A DNA stretch of 64,000 bases from Clostridia bacterium (lineage in GTDB: Bacteria; Bacillota; Clostridia; Christensenellales; CAG-314), in assembly GCA_900769665.1 (NCBI GenBank), contig CAAGHL010000054.1, positions 14,789 to 78,788 of the forward strand, read 5' to 3'. Shown here piece by piece: positions 31,976 to 40,862 of this stretch. The position numbers and the translations under genes are program-made. How positions within the stretch are numbered: the first letter of the stretch is position 1; every line of letters begins with the position of its first letter. The notes under the pieces are model-generated. The model made no database searches and had not been told where the DNA came from. It saw only the letters and a list, made by a program, of their open reading frames with translations.

Positions 31976-33970
31976 ATGAAATTTTTCAACAAAACGCAAT
32001 CGAACTCCGACACTCTCAACAACGGAGAGTCGATCAACCTTACGCTTGTGGGTGACGGTCGGAAAGGTAGTTCTCGCTCCAAGAGCGGCAGTAAAAAAAG
32101 CAAGCAATATTCGGTTGCGCAACAGCAAAACGGCAATGGCGCAACGGCAAAAAACGACGGTTTCAACAATAAAACAAATGCCAACAGCCACGGCGTTGGC
32201 AGTGTAAACAAAAAATCTCACAAAAACAACAATCCTAACGCACCGCGCTACGAGGCGGCTGTCGAAAACAACGCTCAACGTAACCCTTTGCGTTACGAGC
32301 AACCGCGCGGCAAGCTGAAAATTATGTTTCTCGGCGGCGTCGGGGAAATCGGCAAAAACATGACGGCGTTTGAGTATGGCAACAGCATTGTGATACTTGA
32401 CGCAGGCATGAGCTTCCCCGGGACGGATATGCCCGGCGTGGACGTTGTAATCCCCGACATCACCTACTTGTACGAACATCGTGAAAAAATCAAGGGCATT
32501 TTGCTTACTCACGGACACGAAGATCACATCGGCGCAATGCCGTTTATCGTCAAAAAACTCGGCGGAAAAATCGACGTGTATGGCACCAAATTGACATTGG
32601 GACTTGTGGAAAACAAACTTGTGGAGCACAGCGCGACGGAGTTTGTCAACTTTGTCCCCGTGTCGGACAAGAGTATAGTTACGCTCGGCGACTTCACTGC
32701 TGAGTTTATCCACGTGTCGCACTCGGTCGCGGGTTCTTCGGCAATTTGTTTGCGTACGCCTGTGGGTACGGTGTTCCACACGGGGGATTTCAAGGTGGAC
32801 TACACGCCGCTCGGCAACGAGATAATGAATCTCAACCGCATTGCGGAAATAGGCAAACAAGGCGTGCTACTGCTTATGAGCGAATCCACCAACGTGGAAA
32901 AGCCCGGCTACACCATGAGTGAATCGGTAGTGCGCGACACCATAAACAAAGTTTTTCAGGACGCAAAAGGACGCCGTATAATAATTGCTACATTTGCAAG
33001 CAACGTCGATCGTCTGGGTATGATCATAGACCTTGCCAAGCTGTACAAGCGCAAGATTGCCATTAGCGGTCGTAGCATGGTCAAGTACATCGAAACAGCC
33101 GTTAGAGTGGGACAAATGTCCGTTGACAAAGATATGATTGTCGACATCGACAAGATCGGTTCGGTAGAAGACGGCAAACTTGTCATACTGAGTACCGGTA
33201 GCCAAGGCGAGCCTATGAGCGCGCTTACGCGTATGGCAGACGGCGAATTTAACAAAGTTACGATCGGTAGCAACGATACCATTGTAATTTCGGCAAACCC
33301 CATCCCCGGTAACGAGAGGGACGTGTACACAGTCATAAACAAATTGTACCGTTTGGGTGCGGTGGTTGTTTACTCGGCGTTGTCTGCCGTACATGTTTCG
33401 GGACACGCTTGCCAAGAGGAACTCAAACTGCTGTATACGCTAATCAAACCCAAATATTTCATTCCCGTCCACGGCGAATATCGTCACTTGAAACAACATG
33501 CCATGCTTGTGGAAAAACTCGGACAAAAGAAGTCCAACATTATCATTCCGGAAATCGGCGATGTTGTGGAAGTGGACAAAAACACATTCAAGGTGGTGGG
33601 ACAAATTGCCAGCGGCAACATAATGGTTGACGGATTAGGCGTGGGCGACGTGGGCAATATTGTATTGAAGGATCGTTTGTCCCTTGCCGAAGACGGCATT
33701 TTGGTGTGCGTGGTAGGCGTGGACAAGACCACCTACAATGTGGTGTCGGGTCCCGAAGTAGTCTCTCGCGGATGTTTCTTCCAAGGTGACAGCGACAACG
33801 TCAATCCTACCGACGAAATAAAGGCACTTGTTGCCGAGGAACTTACTCACGAACAAAACCGCCAAAGCATGGCAACGGTAAAAACCGCCGTGCAACGTGT
33901 GGTACGTAAGTATTTCAGAAGCAAGTTTAAGCGGAACCCCGTGGTTTTAGCAGTTGTATTAGAGGTATAG
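31976..33970 (+). CDS. rnj: Ribonuclease J with long low-complexity N-terminal extension
   Basis: RNase J is a zinc-dependent 5'-exonuclease/endonuclease of mRNA decay and rRNA processing. After residue about 112 (KLKIMFLGGVGEIGKNM) the protein is a normal RNase J with HGHEDH at 179-184, a beta-CASP domain and a C-terminal domain. Residues 1-110 are a basic, Asn/Ser/Lys-rich extension absent from the Bacillus enzymes, perhaps an RNA- or partner-binding tail. AAAGAGG precedes the ATG at 31976. Total length 664 residues versus about 555. Confidence 0.95.
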   Translation: MKFFNKTQSNSDTLNNGESINLTLVGDGRKGSSRSKSGSKKSKQYSVAQQQNGNGATAKNDGFNNKTNANSHGVGSVNKKSHKNNNPNAPRYEAAVENNAQRNPLRYEQPRGKLKIMFLGGVGEIGKNMTAFEYGNSIVILDAGMSFPGTDMPGVDVVIPDITYLYEHREKIKGILLTHGHEDHIGAMPFIVKKLGGKIDVYGTKLTLGLVENKLVEHSATEFVNFVPVSDKSIVTLGDFTAEFIHVSHSVAGSSAICLRTPVGTVFHTGDFKVDYTPLGNEIMNLNRIAEIGKQGVLLLMSESTNVEKPGYTMSESVVRDTINKVFQDAKGRRIIIATFASNVDRLGMIIDLAKLYKRKIAISGRSMVKYIETAVRVGQMSVDKDMIVDIDKIGSVEDGKLVILSTGSQGEPMSALTRMADGEFNKVTIGSNDTIVISANPIPGNERDVYTVINKLYRLGAVVVYSALSAVHVSGHACQEELKLLYTLIKPKYFIPVHGEYRHLKQHAMLVEKLGQKKSNIIIPEIGDVVEVDKNTFKVVGQIASGNIMVDGLGVGDVGNIVLKDRLSLAEDGILVCVVGVDKTTYNVVSGPEVVSRGCFFQGDSDNVNPTDEIKALVAEELTHEQNRQSMATVKTAVQRVVRKYFRSKFKRNPVVLAVVLEV

Positions 33971-34100
33971 GGGCGAGCTTGTATATACTTCGCTACGCCT
34001 TTGAAGGGGCTTCGCTGCCCTTATTGAATGTTTTCGGTTTATATGCGCTTGTGTTAAGGCGATTATGTTGAATTGAAAATTCCCACCCATTGGAGTACAA

Positions 34101-34700
34101 ATGAACGAAATTGATGTCGAACTCAACGAAATAGAGCAGTTTGCCCGCGAGAGGTACATACCCGTTATGTTGGACGACACCAAGGAATTGTTGTTTTCCG
34201 TAGTAAAGGCGGCAAAGCCGAGGCGAATTTTGGAAATAGGTACGGCGGTGGGGTACAGCGGTATCGTTATGTTGCTTGCGTCCCCTAATGCCAAACTCAA
34301 CACAATGGAAATCAACGAATCCCTCGCAGAGCTTGCGCGTGAAAACTTTGCCAAAGCAGGCATGACGGAACGCGTCAACATTTTTCTCGGTGATGCGCGG
34401 GAACTTGTTTGTCAACTTACGGGCGAATACGACCTAATATTTATGGACGGTCCCAAGGGGCAATACGAGGCGTTTTTGCCATACCTTGTCGACCTACTCC
34501 CCGTCGGTGGCACCCTCGTTTGCGACAACGTACTGTACAAAGGATTGGTGGAGCACGTCCCCGAGGACAAGCGCCACAAGCATATTACCGTGGCACGAAA
34601 CATGCACGCTTTCCTTGACGACATCACCTCGTCCGCACGTTTCCAAACCAAGCTTTACCGTATCGGCGACGGCGTGACGGTGTCCGTCAAACTCAACTGA
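34101..34700 (+). CDS. trmR: tRNA 5-hydroxyuridine methyltransferase (TrmR/YrrM-like O-methyltransferase)
   Basis: The 199-residue SAM-dependent O-methyltransferase has motif I RILEIGTAVGYSGIVML and an acidic motif DLIFMDGPKGQY. In Bacillus, TrmR (YrrM) methylates 5-hydroxyuridine at tRNA wobble position 34 to 5-methoxyuridine. The next gene encodes a U32 protein of the type that makes the hydroxyuridine substrate, which supports this role over catechol-type methylation. The ATG at 34101 has only a weak upstream GGAG (34092-34095). Confidence 0.85.
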   Translation: MNEIDVELNEIEQFARERYIPVMLDDTKELLFSVVKAAKPRRILEIGTAVGYSGIVMLLASPNAKLNTMEINESLAELARENFAKAGMTERVNIFLGDARELVCQLTGEYDLIFMDGPKGQYEAFLPYLVDLLPVGGTLVCDNVLYKGLVEHVPEDKRHKHITVARNMHAFLDDITSSARFQTKLYRIGDGVTVSVKLN

Positions 34701-34758
34701 CGTGCAATCGGTAGTGCCTTTCGAGCGTGGTGGTTGCGACGAACGACCAATAAACAAA

Positions 34759-34787
34759 TTGCCATAAAAATTAAAAAACTATAAAAT
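34759..34787 (+). promoter_or_regulatory. Possible promoter for the U32 gene
   Basis: TTGCCA (34759-34764), 17 bp, TAAAAT (34782-34787). The A/T-rich context makes chance matches more likely. CTATAAAA/TTTTATAG (34779-34812) could fold just downstream. Confidence 0.45.
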
Positions 34788-34872
34788 TACTTCAAATTAC
34801 GCCGTTTTATAGATTACTATGCGTGACATAGTATATCAAAAACGACGTTTTTGTTGCCAAAAGGTGTATCTA

Positions 34873-36093
34873 ATGACCAAAACAATCGAGTTGCTTGCCC
34901 CTGCAGGTAGCATGGAAAAACTAAAAACGGCAATTCACTTCGGCGCAAACGCAGTGTACTTGGCTGGCAAAAAGTTCGGACTTCGTGCCTTTGCCGACAA
35001 CTTTACCGACGAGCAAATTGCCGAGGCGGTGAGTTACGCACACGCGCACAACGTCAAGGTGTACGTGACCTTAAACATCTTTGCAAGCGAGGCGGACTTT
35101 GCCGAGTTACCCGACTATCTTGACGTGCTTGCGGCGGCAGGCGTGGACGCGGTGTTGGTTAGCGACCCCGGCGTGTTTTCCGTAGTGCGTGCGCACGGCA
35201 AGTTGCCGATACACATCAGTACGCAAGCCAACACAACAAACAAATACGCCGTTGACTTTTGGCGCAAGCAGGGCGCCGAGCGTGTGGTATTGGCGCGCGA
35301 AGTTCCGTTGAAAGAGGTTGCCAAAATACACGAGTTTTGTCCCGATACGGAAATCGAGTGCTTTGTGCACGGTGCAATGTGTATCAGCTACTCGGGCAGA
35401 TGTTTGATGAGCAACTACCTTGTCAACCGCAACAGCAATCGCGGCGAGTGCGTACAGGCGTGCCGTTGGCAGTGGGAAGTGCGCGAGGTCAGTCGCGAGG
35501 ACAGTTTGCCCGTGATGGAGGACGACCGAGGCACGTACATATTCAACAGCAAGGACATGAACATGCTGTCGCACATCCCCGAGCTTATCGAGGCAGGCGT
35601 TGTCAGCTTCAAGATCGAAGGGCGCATGAAGTCGGCGTTTTACGTTGCGACGGTGGTCAACGCTTACCGCAAGGCAATCGACGCTGTGTCGGAAGGACGT
35701 TTTACCGCCGAGCTTGCCTGCGAGTTGCAAGCCGAGCTAAACAAGGCAAGCCACCGCGAATATACCACGGGGTTTTACTTCGACGAAGAGGAAACTAGAC
35801 AATACTACGAGTCCAGTAAAGCCGTCGAAGAGTACAAGTTTATTGCTGTCGTGACGGAAGTCGGCAACGGCTACATCGTGGTCGAACAGCGCAACAAGTT
35901 TGTCGTCGGCGACACGTTGGAAACGCTCTCCGTCACCACCGACCACAACCGCAGTTTTGTTGTGCACGAGGCGTTTGACAAGGACGGACAACCGCTGTCA
36001 GTGATGAACAAGGTCAAGCAAATCGTCACTATCGATTGCCCGTACAACCTTGCCGTCGGCGATATTTTGCGTAAGCCGATGACGGACAAGTAG
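34873..36093 (+). CDS. trhP: U32 family protein, tRNA wobble-uridine hydroxylation (TrhP-like)
   Basis: The 406-residue protein begins ELLAPAGSMEKLKTAIHFGANAVYLAG, the classic U32 opening, and has a Cys cluster (CFVHGAMCISYSGRC, then CVQACRW) expected to hold an iron-sulfur centre. U32 proteins of this type (TrhP) use prephenate-dependent chemistry to hydroxylate U34 of tRNAs. It lies just after the TrmR-like gene, giving two successive steps of 5-methoxyuridine formation. AAGGTG precedes the ATG at 34873; 18 residues upstream in frame are not conserved. Confidence 0.88.
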   Translation: MTKTIELLAPAGSMEKLKTAIHFGANAVYLAGKKFGLRAFADNFTDEQIAEAVSYAHAHNVKVYVTLNIFASEADFAELPDYLDVLAAAGVDAVLVSDPGVFSVVRAHGKLPIHISTQANTTNKYAVDFWRKQGAERVVLAREVPLKEVAKIHEFCPDTEIECFVHGAMCISYSGRCLMSNYLVNRNSNRGECVQACRWQWEVREVSREDSLPVMEDDRGTYIFNSKDMNMLSHIPELIEAGVVSFKIEGRMKSAFYVATVVNAYRKAIDAVSEGRFTAELACELQAELNKASHREYTTGFYFDEEETRQYYESSKAVEEYKFIAVVTEVGNGYIVVEQRNKFVVGDTLETLSVTTDHNRSFVVHEAFDKDGQPLSVMNKVKQIVTIDCPYNLAVGDILRKPMTDK

Positions 36094-36204
36094 TGCGTTG
36101 CGCTTGCGGTGCAAGTCTATATTTACAGCGCAAGTCCGTGCTTACGGTTGCAATGCAAACGTGGCAAAAAAGCGTTAGGTGCGTTGGCGATAGCTAAATT
36201 AACA

Positions 36205-36843
36205 TTAGTTGTCGCTTCTGTTTTCTGCAACAATTTGCTCGGCAACGTCCACTGCGCCGCTTGCAAAAACTTGCACGTTTTCCGCGCGGTGGGTAATTGT
36301 CACGCTTTCGCCATTTCCGCCAAACACAATTTCATGCGTGCCGAAGTTTGTTCCGCTACGCAACGAGTGTATCGTCACCTTGCCAAACGACCCTTTTGCG
36401 GTCGCAAGCTCGGCGGCGATTTTTTTTGCCGTTCCGCTAGGACAATCGATTTTGCCACGGCGGTGCGTTTCTACTATGTCGCAGTCCCACGTGGGTTTTG
36501 CGTGTGCAATCATTTTGCAAAGCTCCGTCACAAGGGCAATACCTGCGGAAAAATTACTGCGTTGCACAACTTTCACTCGATGCGAAAGGTTGTCTATTTC
36601 CGCCTGTTGTTCGGCGGTTTGTCCCGTCACGCCGCTAACCAACGGGCAGTGGTGTTTAGCACAATATGTAACTACTTCATATGTGGCTTGCGGCAAGGAA
36701 AAGTCTATCACAATGTCGGGGCAAAGGTCCTCGCTCGGCTTTACGGCAATATCGGCGCACTCGACAACGTGTCTGCGCTCCCGACAAATGCGTACAACCT
36801 CACTGCCTACCCGTCCGTTGCTTCCGTATACCGTTACGTTCAT
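36205..36843 (-). CDS. dapB: 4-hydroxy-tetrahydrodipicolinate reductase, short form
   Basis: DapB reduces hydroxy-tetrahydrodipicolinate in the diaminopimelate/lysine pathway. The chosen ATG (36843) follows GGAG and gives 212 residues, shorter than the usual 250-270. The NAD(P) motif is the short VYGSNGRVGSEV, the GVTG loop is at 71-74, and the catalytic region is ETHRRGKIDCPSGTA, where the second His of the usual HH is Arg (H127, R128) but Lys131 and SGT are kept. The ATG overlaps the dapA stop (ATGA), so translation is coupled. Confidence 0.93.
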   Translation of the reverse strand: MNVTVYGSNGRVGSEVVRICRERRHVVECADIAVKPSEDLCPDIVIDFSLPQATYEVVTYCAKHHCPLVSGVTGQTAEQQAEIDNLSHRVKVVQRSNFSAGIALVTELCKMIAHAKPTWDCDIVETHRRGKIDCPSGTAKKIAAELATAKGSFGKVTIHSLRSGTNFGTHEIVFGGNGESVTITHRAENVQVFASGAVDVAEQIVAENRSDN

Positions 36844-37823
36844 TGTTTGCGCTCCTTTGTTTGAGGTTGCGTGGCGGCAAGCACGTCGGCAAACTCCTCC
36901 AAAAACTTGTCGATTGCGTTGCGTGTTTGCTTGTTGGCGGCGGTCAGCGGCAGTCGCACGTCGCACGAGGTAAAAATTCCTGTCTTGTACAGCAAGTACT
37001 TGACTGCAATGGGGCTTACTTCCTGCATGCACAGTTTGGCAAGGGTTTCAAACGCATTGTCGATGTTTTCGCCATTCGCATTGTCTGTTTGCGCAATATC
37101 GGATGTGCATTGTTTCGTTTCGCCGTTGGTGGTTGTCGACGACATGTGTCGCAACATGTATTGTTTTGTAAGTGCCGGGAATGCATTTCCGCAAACGGAA
37201 ATCACTCCCTTTGCGCCCTTGCGTAGGTGCGCGGCAAGGTTTTCGTCGCTTCCCGACAGCGCAAATACGCCGTCGATGCCTACAAGGTTGCCGTTTGCCG
37301 AAGCGTCCTTTACCAAATTCACGCCCCTTTCAGCAAGCGTGTGTACAATGGACGGAGTAATCTCGTATGCGGCGCGCGACGGAACGTTGTACAGTATCAG
37401 CGGAATATCGCATGCGTCGGCAATGCGCAGTATGTGCTTGACGTAGCCGTTTGGTGTGCATTTGCAAAAGGACGGCGGTGGTACAAGAAGTGCGTTTGCG
37501 CCCAAACTTTCCGCTCGACTTGCTTGCAGTACGGCTTGGTCGGTGGCGTTGGCGCACAACCCTACTACGGTGGGCAGTGCGGAGTGCAACTTGACGGTGG
37601 CAACTACCTGTTCCCGTTCCGCTTGGCTAAGTAGCGACGGCTCGCCGGTTGTACCAAGTGTGACAATGCCGTCGGCGTATTTGTTTTGCAATTCCACAAG
37701 TCGCACAAGGCTGTCGAAGTGTACTTTGCCGTGGCGGTAGGGCGTTGCCAATGCCGTCAGCAACAACGGTTCGTTGCTAAACAACAGCTCGTCAAACGGG
37801 TGGTGTTTGTCGTGAAAAAACAT
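36840..37823 (-). CDS. dapA: 4-hydroxy-tetrahydrodipicolinate synthase
   Basis: DapA condenses pyruvate with aspartate semialdehyde. The 327-residue TIM-barrel protein has TTGE (58-61), Tyr145 in YNVPSR and the Schiff-base Lys172 in LVKDASAN. It is longer than usual because of an N-terminal extension of about 15 residues and a hydrophilic insertion near 229-257 (MSSTTTNGETKQ... region) that is rich in Thr, Asn and Asp and looks like a disordered loop. It overlaps dapB and follows asd by 15 bases in the same operon. Confidence 0.95.
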   Translation of the reverse strand: MFFHDKHHPFDELLFSNEPLLLTALATPYRHGKVHFDSLVRLVELQNKYADGIVTLGTTGEPSLLSQAEREQVVATVKLHSALPTVVGLCANATDQAVLQASRAESLGANALLVPPPSFCKCTPNGYVKHILRIADACDIPLILYNVPSRAAYEITPSIVHTLAERGVNLVKDASANGNLVGIDGVFALSGSDENLAAHLRKGAKGVISVCGNAFPALTKQYMLRHMSSTTTNGETKQCTSDIAQTDNANGENIDNAFETLAKLCMQEVSPIAVKYLLYKTGIFTSCDVRLPLTAANKQTRNAIDKFLEEFADVLAATQPQTKERKQ

Positions 37824-37838
37824 ATACGTTACCTCTTT

Positions 37839-38813
37839 TTATTGACACTTGCGGCTTTGTTTGTCTAGCAAAAGAGTCAGTATTTCGTATGCGTTGTACG
37901 CCGCCCCACGCAACAAATTGTCCGATACCACAAATAAGTTTACGGCGTTTGCCGTGCTGTCCTTTACAATGCGCCCAACGCCAACGTACTTGGTATTGCG
38001 CGTCATCTTGGGCGTAGGCTCTATCCCGTCGAAGGTCAGTATGTCCGGAGCGTTTGACAACAATGCTTTTACTCGTGCAACGTCGACTTTCTCGGCAAAC
38101 GTGATATTGACAAAACTGCTGTGTCCTACGGTTACGGGTACGCGTGCGCAAAAACAGTTTACTGCAAGTTGCGGCTCGGCAAGTATCTTGCGACACTCGT
38201 TTTGCAATTTGTGTTCCTCGGTGGTGTAGCCGTCGGGGGTTACGCTACCCACAACGGGCAGTATGTTGTCGTAAAGCTGTAAAGGGAAACATTTTGTGTG
38301 AGGCGGTTTTCGTTTTAATGTCAAATCGAGTAGCCCCTCTCGTCCGCCGCCGCTTGCCGATTGGTAGGTGGCAACCACAATTTTTGTCGGGCGCAACGTC
38401 GCAAGCGCATGTAAAACCATTGCTACGGGTATCGTCACGCAGTTAGGGTTGGCAATGATGTGGGCGTTGCTTATCGCACTTTGGTTTACCGTCGGCACGA
38501 CAAGCGGCACGTCCTCACGCAACCGAAACGCCGAGGAGTTGTCTATGCACACCGTCCCTTTTTCGGAAAGTTGCGGTATGTATTTTAGCGACGTTTCCTC
38601 GTCGGCGACAAATACGGCGTAGTCCAGTTTGCCCTCGACGACTTGCGACGTGTCCTCTACGACAATCCACTTGGTGCCAAACAGCCTACGTTTGCCAACG
38701 GTGCTCCGTCCGAACAACCGCAACAACACCTTGCCCGACAGCTCGTTGTTGACTAGCGAAAACAGCTTTTCGCCTACAAGTCCGCTTTCCCCTACAATGC
38801 CGACAGTTACCAC
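37839..38813 (-). CDS. asd: Aspartate-semialdehyde dehydrogenase
   Basis: Asd reduces aspartyl phosphate to aspartate semialdehyde, the substrate of DapA. The 324 residues include the NADP motif GIVGESGLVGEKL, SSAFRL (93-98), the catalytic Cys125 in NPNCVTI and QSASGGGREG. The start is GTG at 38813, chosen because AAAGGAG lies just upstream and no better ATG exists. The asd-dapA-dapB set provides three consecutive steps for cell-wall diaminopimelate and lysine. Confidence 0.95.
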   Translation of the reverse strand: MVTVGIVGESGLVGEKLFSLVNNELSGKVLLRLFGRSTVGKRRLFGTKWIVVEDTSQVVEGKLDYAVFVADEETSLKYIPQLSEKGTVCIDNSSAFRLREDVPLVVPTVNQSAISNAHIIANPNCVTIPVAMVLHALATLRPTKIVVATYQSASGGGREGLLDLTLKRKPPHTKCFPLQLYDNILPVVGSVTPDGYTTEEHKLQNECRKILAEPQLAVNCFCARVPVTVGHSSFVNITFAEKVDVARVKALLSNAPDILTFDGIEPTPKMTRNTKYVGVGRIVKDSTANAVNLFVVSDNLLRGAAYNAYEILTLLLDKQSRKCQ

Positions 38814-38955
38814 GCAAAACTCCTTTGTTTCTATATTTTATTTGTCGAAACTTGTCGTGATTACACAAATTGCGCTTTACTTGTGTGGTTTTTGTGATTT
38901 TGGCGGTTTTCGATGTAGGGATATTGTCAAAAATGTAAAAATAGGCTAAAAGCGA

Positions 38956-38984
38956 TTGTAAAAATGCTCAGTTTATAGTATAAT
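38956..38984 (+). promoter_or_regulatory. Promoter for the 39.0-kb membrane protein gene
   Basis: TTGTAA (38956-38961), 17 bp, TATAAT (38979-38984). Confidence 0.8.
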
Positions 38985-39047
38985 AATAAATATTTTAGAA
39001 ACGTTTTCGTGTAAAAACATATCGGGACGTTTCGAAGGATGTACTTT

Positions 39048-39995
39048 ATGGATTACAGCAAAATTACACTTGCCAACGAGCGTAACGAACACGTTACCAA
39101 ACGCCTCAACCGCCTCAGCACGTGGGGCTTCTTCAAGGTTTTGTACCGTGACAACATGTTTCGCTTGTTCGGCTTTAGCATGCTTATGGTATTGTTGGTG
39201 GTGCCCATCATCTTTATGATGTTCCGTGGTGCGTCTACTACGGGTACCATGCAACAAACACTGCCTATCCTCAACGAACTAGGCTTTTCCACAGGCGCTT
39301 GGAGCGGCGTAAGCGACGTTTACCAACAAAACGTGCGCAGTATCAACGACGAAACGGTTTTGTTTTGTTGCTTGTGCGGCTTGGCGCTGTCCATCATGTT
39401 TAGCGGTGGTTTCGCCGTCATCCGCGACGCGTTTTGGACGGGTAAACTGTCGGAAGTAGGCGTGTTCCGTAGCCTTTGGTTGGGTATCAAATCGGGCTTT
39501 TTGTACGCATTGCTTACAAGCGCAGTGGCAGGCGGCATTGTGTGCGGTTTGTATTTCTTCTATATGTGGAGCGTTACGGTGATGCCTTTGTGGCTTGCTA
39601 TCGTATTGTTGGTGTTGCTGTCCTTGGTGGGGCTGTTGGTGCTTACCTACTTCTTCATCCTTTGTTCGGTGGCGGTCACCTACAAACAATCGTTTGGCAA
39701 AACATTCGACGACGCTTGGCGTTTGTTGTGGCTCAACATTTTGCCCAACGTAATTCATTTGGTGATTGCATTGTTGCCTATCCCTCTGTACTTTATGTTT
39801 AGCGGATTGGCAAGCATTTTGCTGAGCATCTACATGGTGTTGTTGCTGATGTTCGGCGGAATGTTCTTCCCCCTTGTTTGGCAAACGCACATGATGAAGA
39901 CTTTTGCGTTGTTCCACCCCGTGGAAGCACGCAAGAAAAACGGCAAAGGCGGCGCAAAACAACCTACTCAACCTGCACCCGCAACGGTAGAGTAA
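39048..39995 (+). CDS. Polytopic membrane protein, DUF624/YesL-like
   Basis: The 315-residue protein has five to six long hydrophobic segments and a Lys/Pro/Thr-rich cytoplasmic tail. The arrangement, with segments around SMLMVLLVVPIIFMMF, FSGGFAVIRDAFW and FGKTFDDAWRLLWLNILPNVI, resembles DUF624 (YesL) proteins that accompany sugar-use genes, but the match is by pattern only. GAAGGA eight bases upstream supports the second ATG (39048). A second protein of similar design is encoded at 60768-61610. No partner genes of clear function adjoin it here. Confidence 0.7.
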   Translation: MDYSKITLANERNEHVTKRLNRLSTWGFFKVLYRDNMFRLFGFSMLMVLLVVPIIFMMFRGASTTGTMQQTLPILNELGFSTGAWSGVSDVYQQNVRSINDETVLFCCLCGLALSIMFSGGFAVIRDAFWTGKLSEVGVFRSLWLGIKSGFLYALLTSAVAGGIVCGLYFFYMWSVTVMPLWLAIVLLVLLSLVGLLVLTYFFILCSVAVTYKQSFGKTFDDAWRLLWLNILPNVIHLVIALLPIPLYFMFSGLASILLSIYMVLLLMFGGMFFPLVWQTHMMKTFALFHPVEARKKNGKGGAKQPTQPAPATVE

Positions 39996-40006
39996 CAAGT
40001 ATATTG

Positions 40007-40060
40007 CAAGGACGTATCTAAGCAAACGACACGGTTGCTTTTCATGCGTCCTTGTTGTTT
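40007..40060 (+). terminator. Terminator after the membrane protein gene
   Basis: CAAGGACG (40007-40014) pairs with CGTCCTTG (40047-40054); AGCAA/TTGCT forms an inner stem. TTGTTT follows. Confidence 0.75.
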
Positions 40061-40072
40061 ATTCGGAGAAAG

Positions 40073-40792
40073 ATGAAAAGCAGTTACAAAGTAATAGCGC
40101 ATTACTACGACAAACTGAGCGGTAACGATTGCGACTACGACCGTTGGTTTGCCTACATAAAGGAAATTGCCAAACGTCACGGCGTGCGTGAAGCGGTGGA
40201 CTTGGCTTGCGGCACCGGCAAGATTACGGCAAAGTTGGCGGCGGCCGGGTACAAAACCGTAGGCGTGGACAATAGTGAGGAAATGCTTGTTGAGGCTCGC
40301 CAAAAGTGTTGCACATTGTTTGTCAAGGGCGACATGACGACCTTTGTTTTGCCGCACAAAATCGACATGGCGGTGTGCGTAAACGACGGAGTAAACTATG
40401 TGAAACAAGCCGATTTGCAAAAGTTTTTCCTTCGTGTTTGGGACAATTTGAAGGTTGGCGCGCCATTTGTTTTTGACATTTCGTCGGATTACAAACTGCG
40501 CCGAGTGATTGGCGACAACGTGTTTTACGTGGACGAGGACATGTACACCTTGCTGTGGACAAACGATGTTGACAAGGATACGTTGCGGATTAACTTGACC
40601 TTGTTTACGCTAGGCGACGACGACAAATACATCCGTGATGACGAAACGCACGTGCAGTATATACATCGCTGCGAGGACGTGGAACAAGCACTTGCCGACA
40701 GCGGATTTGACGTGGCGGAAGTCACTGCCGACTACGGTTTGCCCCTTAACGACACGGCGCAACGCATTACTTTTTACTGTGTAAAGCGGTAG
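40073..40792 (+). CDS. Class I SAM-dependent methyltransferase, substrate unknown
   Basis: The 239-residue protein has the SAM-binding motif VDLACGTGKITAKLAAAGYKTVGVDNS and an acidic post-motif MAVCVNDGVNYV. It resembles small-molecule methyltransferases found next to rimM/trmD in Clostridia. GGAG precedes the ATG at 40073. The palindromic copy 5 lies 27 bp after its stop, just before rimM. The substrate cannot be judged. Confidence 0.85.
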   Translation: MKSSYKVIAHYYDKLSGNDCDYDRWFAYIKEIAKRHGVREAVDLACGTGKITAKLAAAGYKTVGVDNSEEMLVEARQKCCTLFVKGDMTTFVLPHKIDMAVCVNDGVNYVKQADLQKFFLRVWDNLKVGAPFVFDISSDYKLRRVIGDNVFYVDEDMYTLLWTNDVDKDTLRINLTLFTLGDDDKYIRDDETHVQYIHRCEDVEQALADSGFDVAEVTADYGLPLNDTAQRITFYCVKR

Positions 40793-40819
40793 GACGATGA
40801 GTGAATGTGGATGACGACA

Positions 40820-40861
40820 ATGTCGTTGAAAAGTACATACGTATAAGGAATTTTGTGACAA
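40820..40861. repeat. Palindromic ATACGTAT element, copy 5
   Basis: Left arm ATGTCGTTGAA and right arm TTTTGTGACAA pair partly, centre CATACGTATA. The right arm ends one base before the rimM ATG, and the only ribosome-binding candidate (AAGGA, 40845-40849) lies inside the element, so a hairpin could limit rimM translation. Confidence 0.75.
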
Positions 40862-40862
40862 T

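Noticed and set aside
31633..31979. Overlapping short frames in the RNase J leader
   Set aside because: They overlap each other in different frames, lack start signals and show no protein-like pattern.
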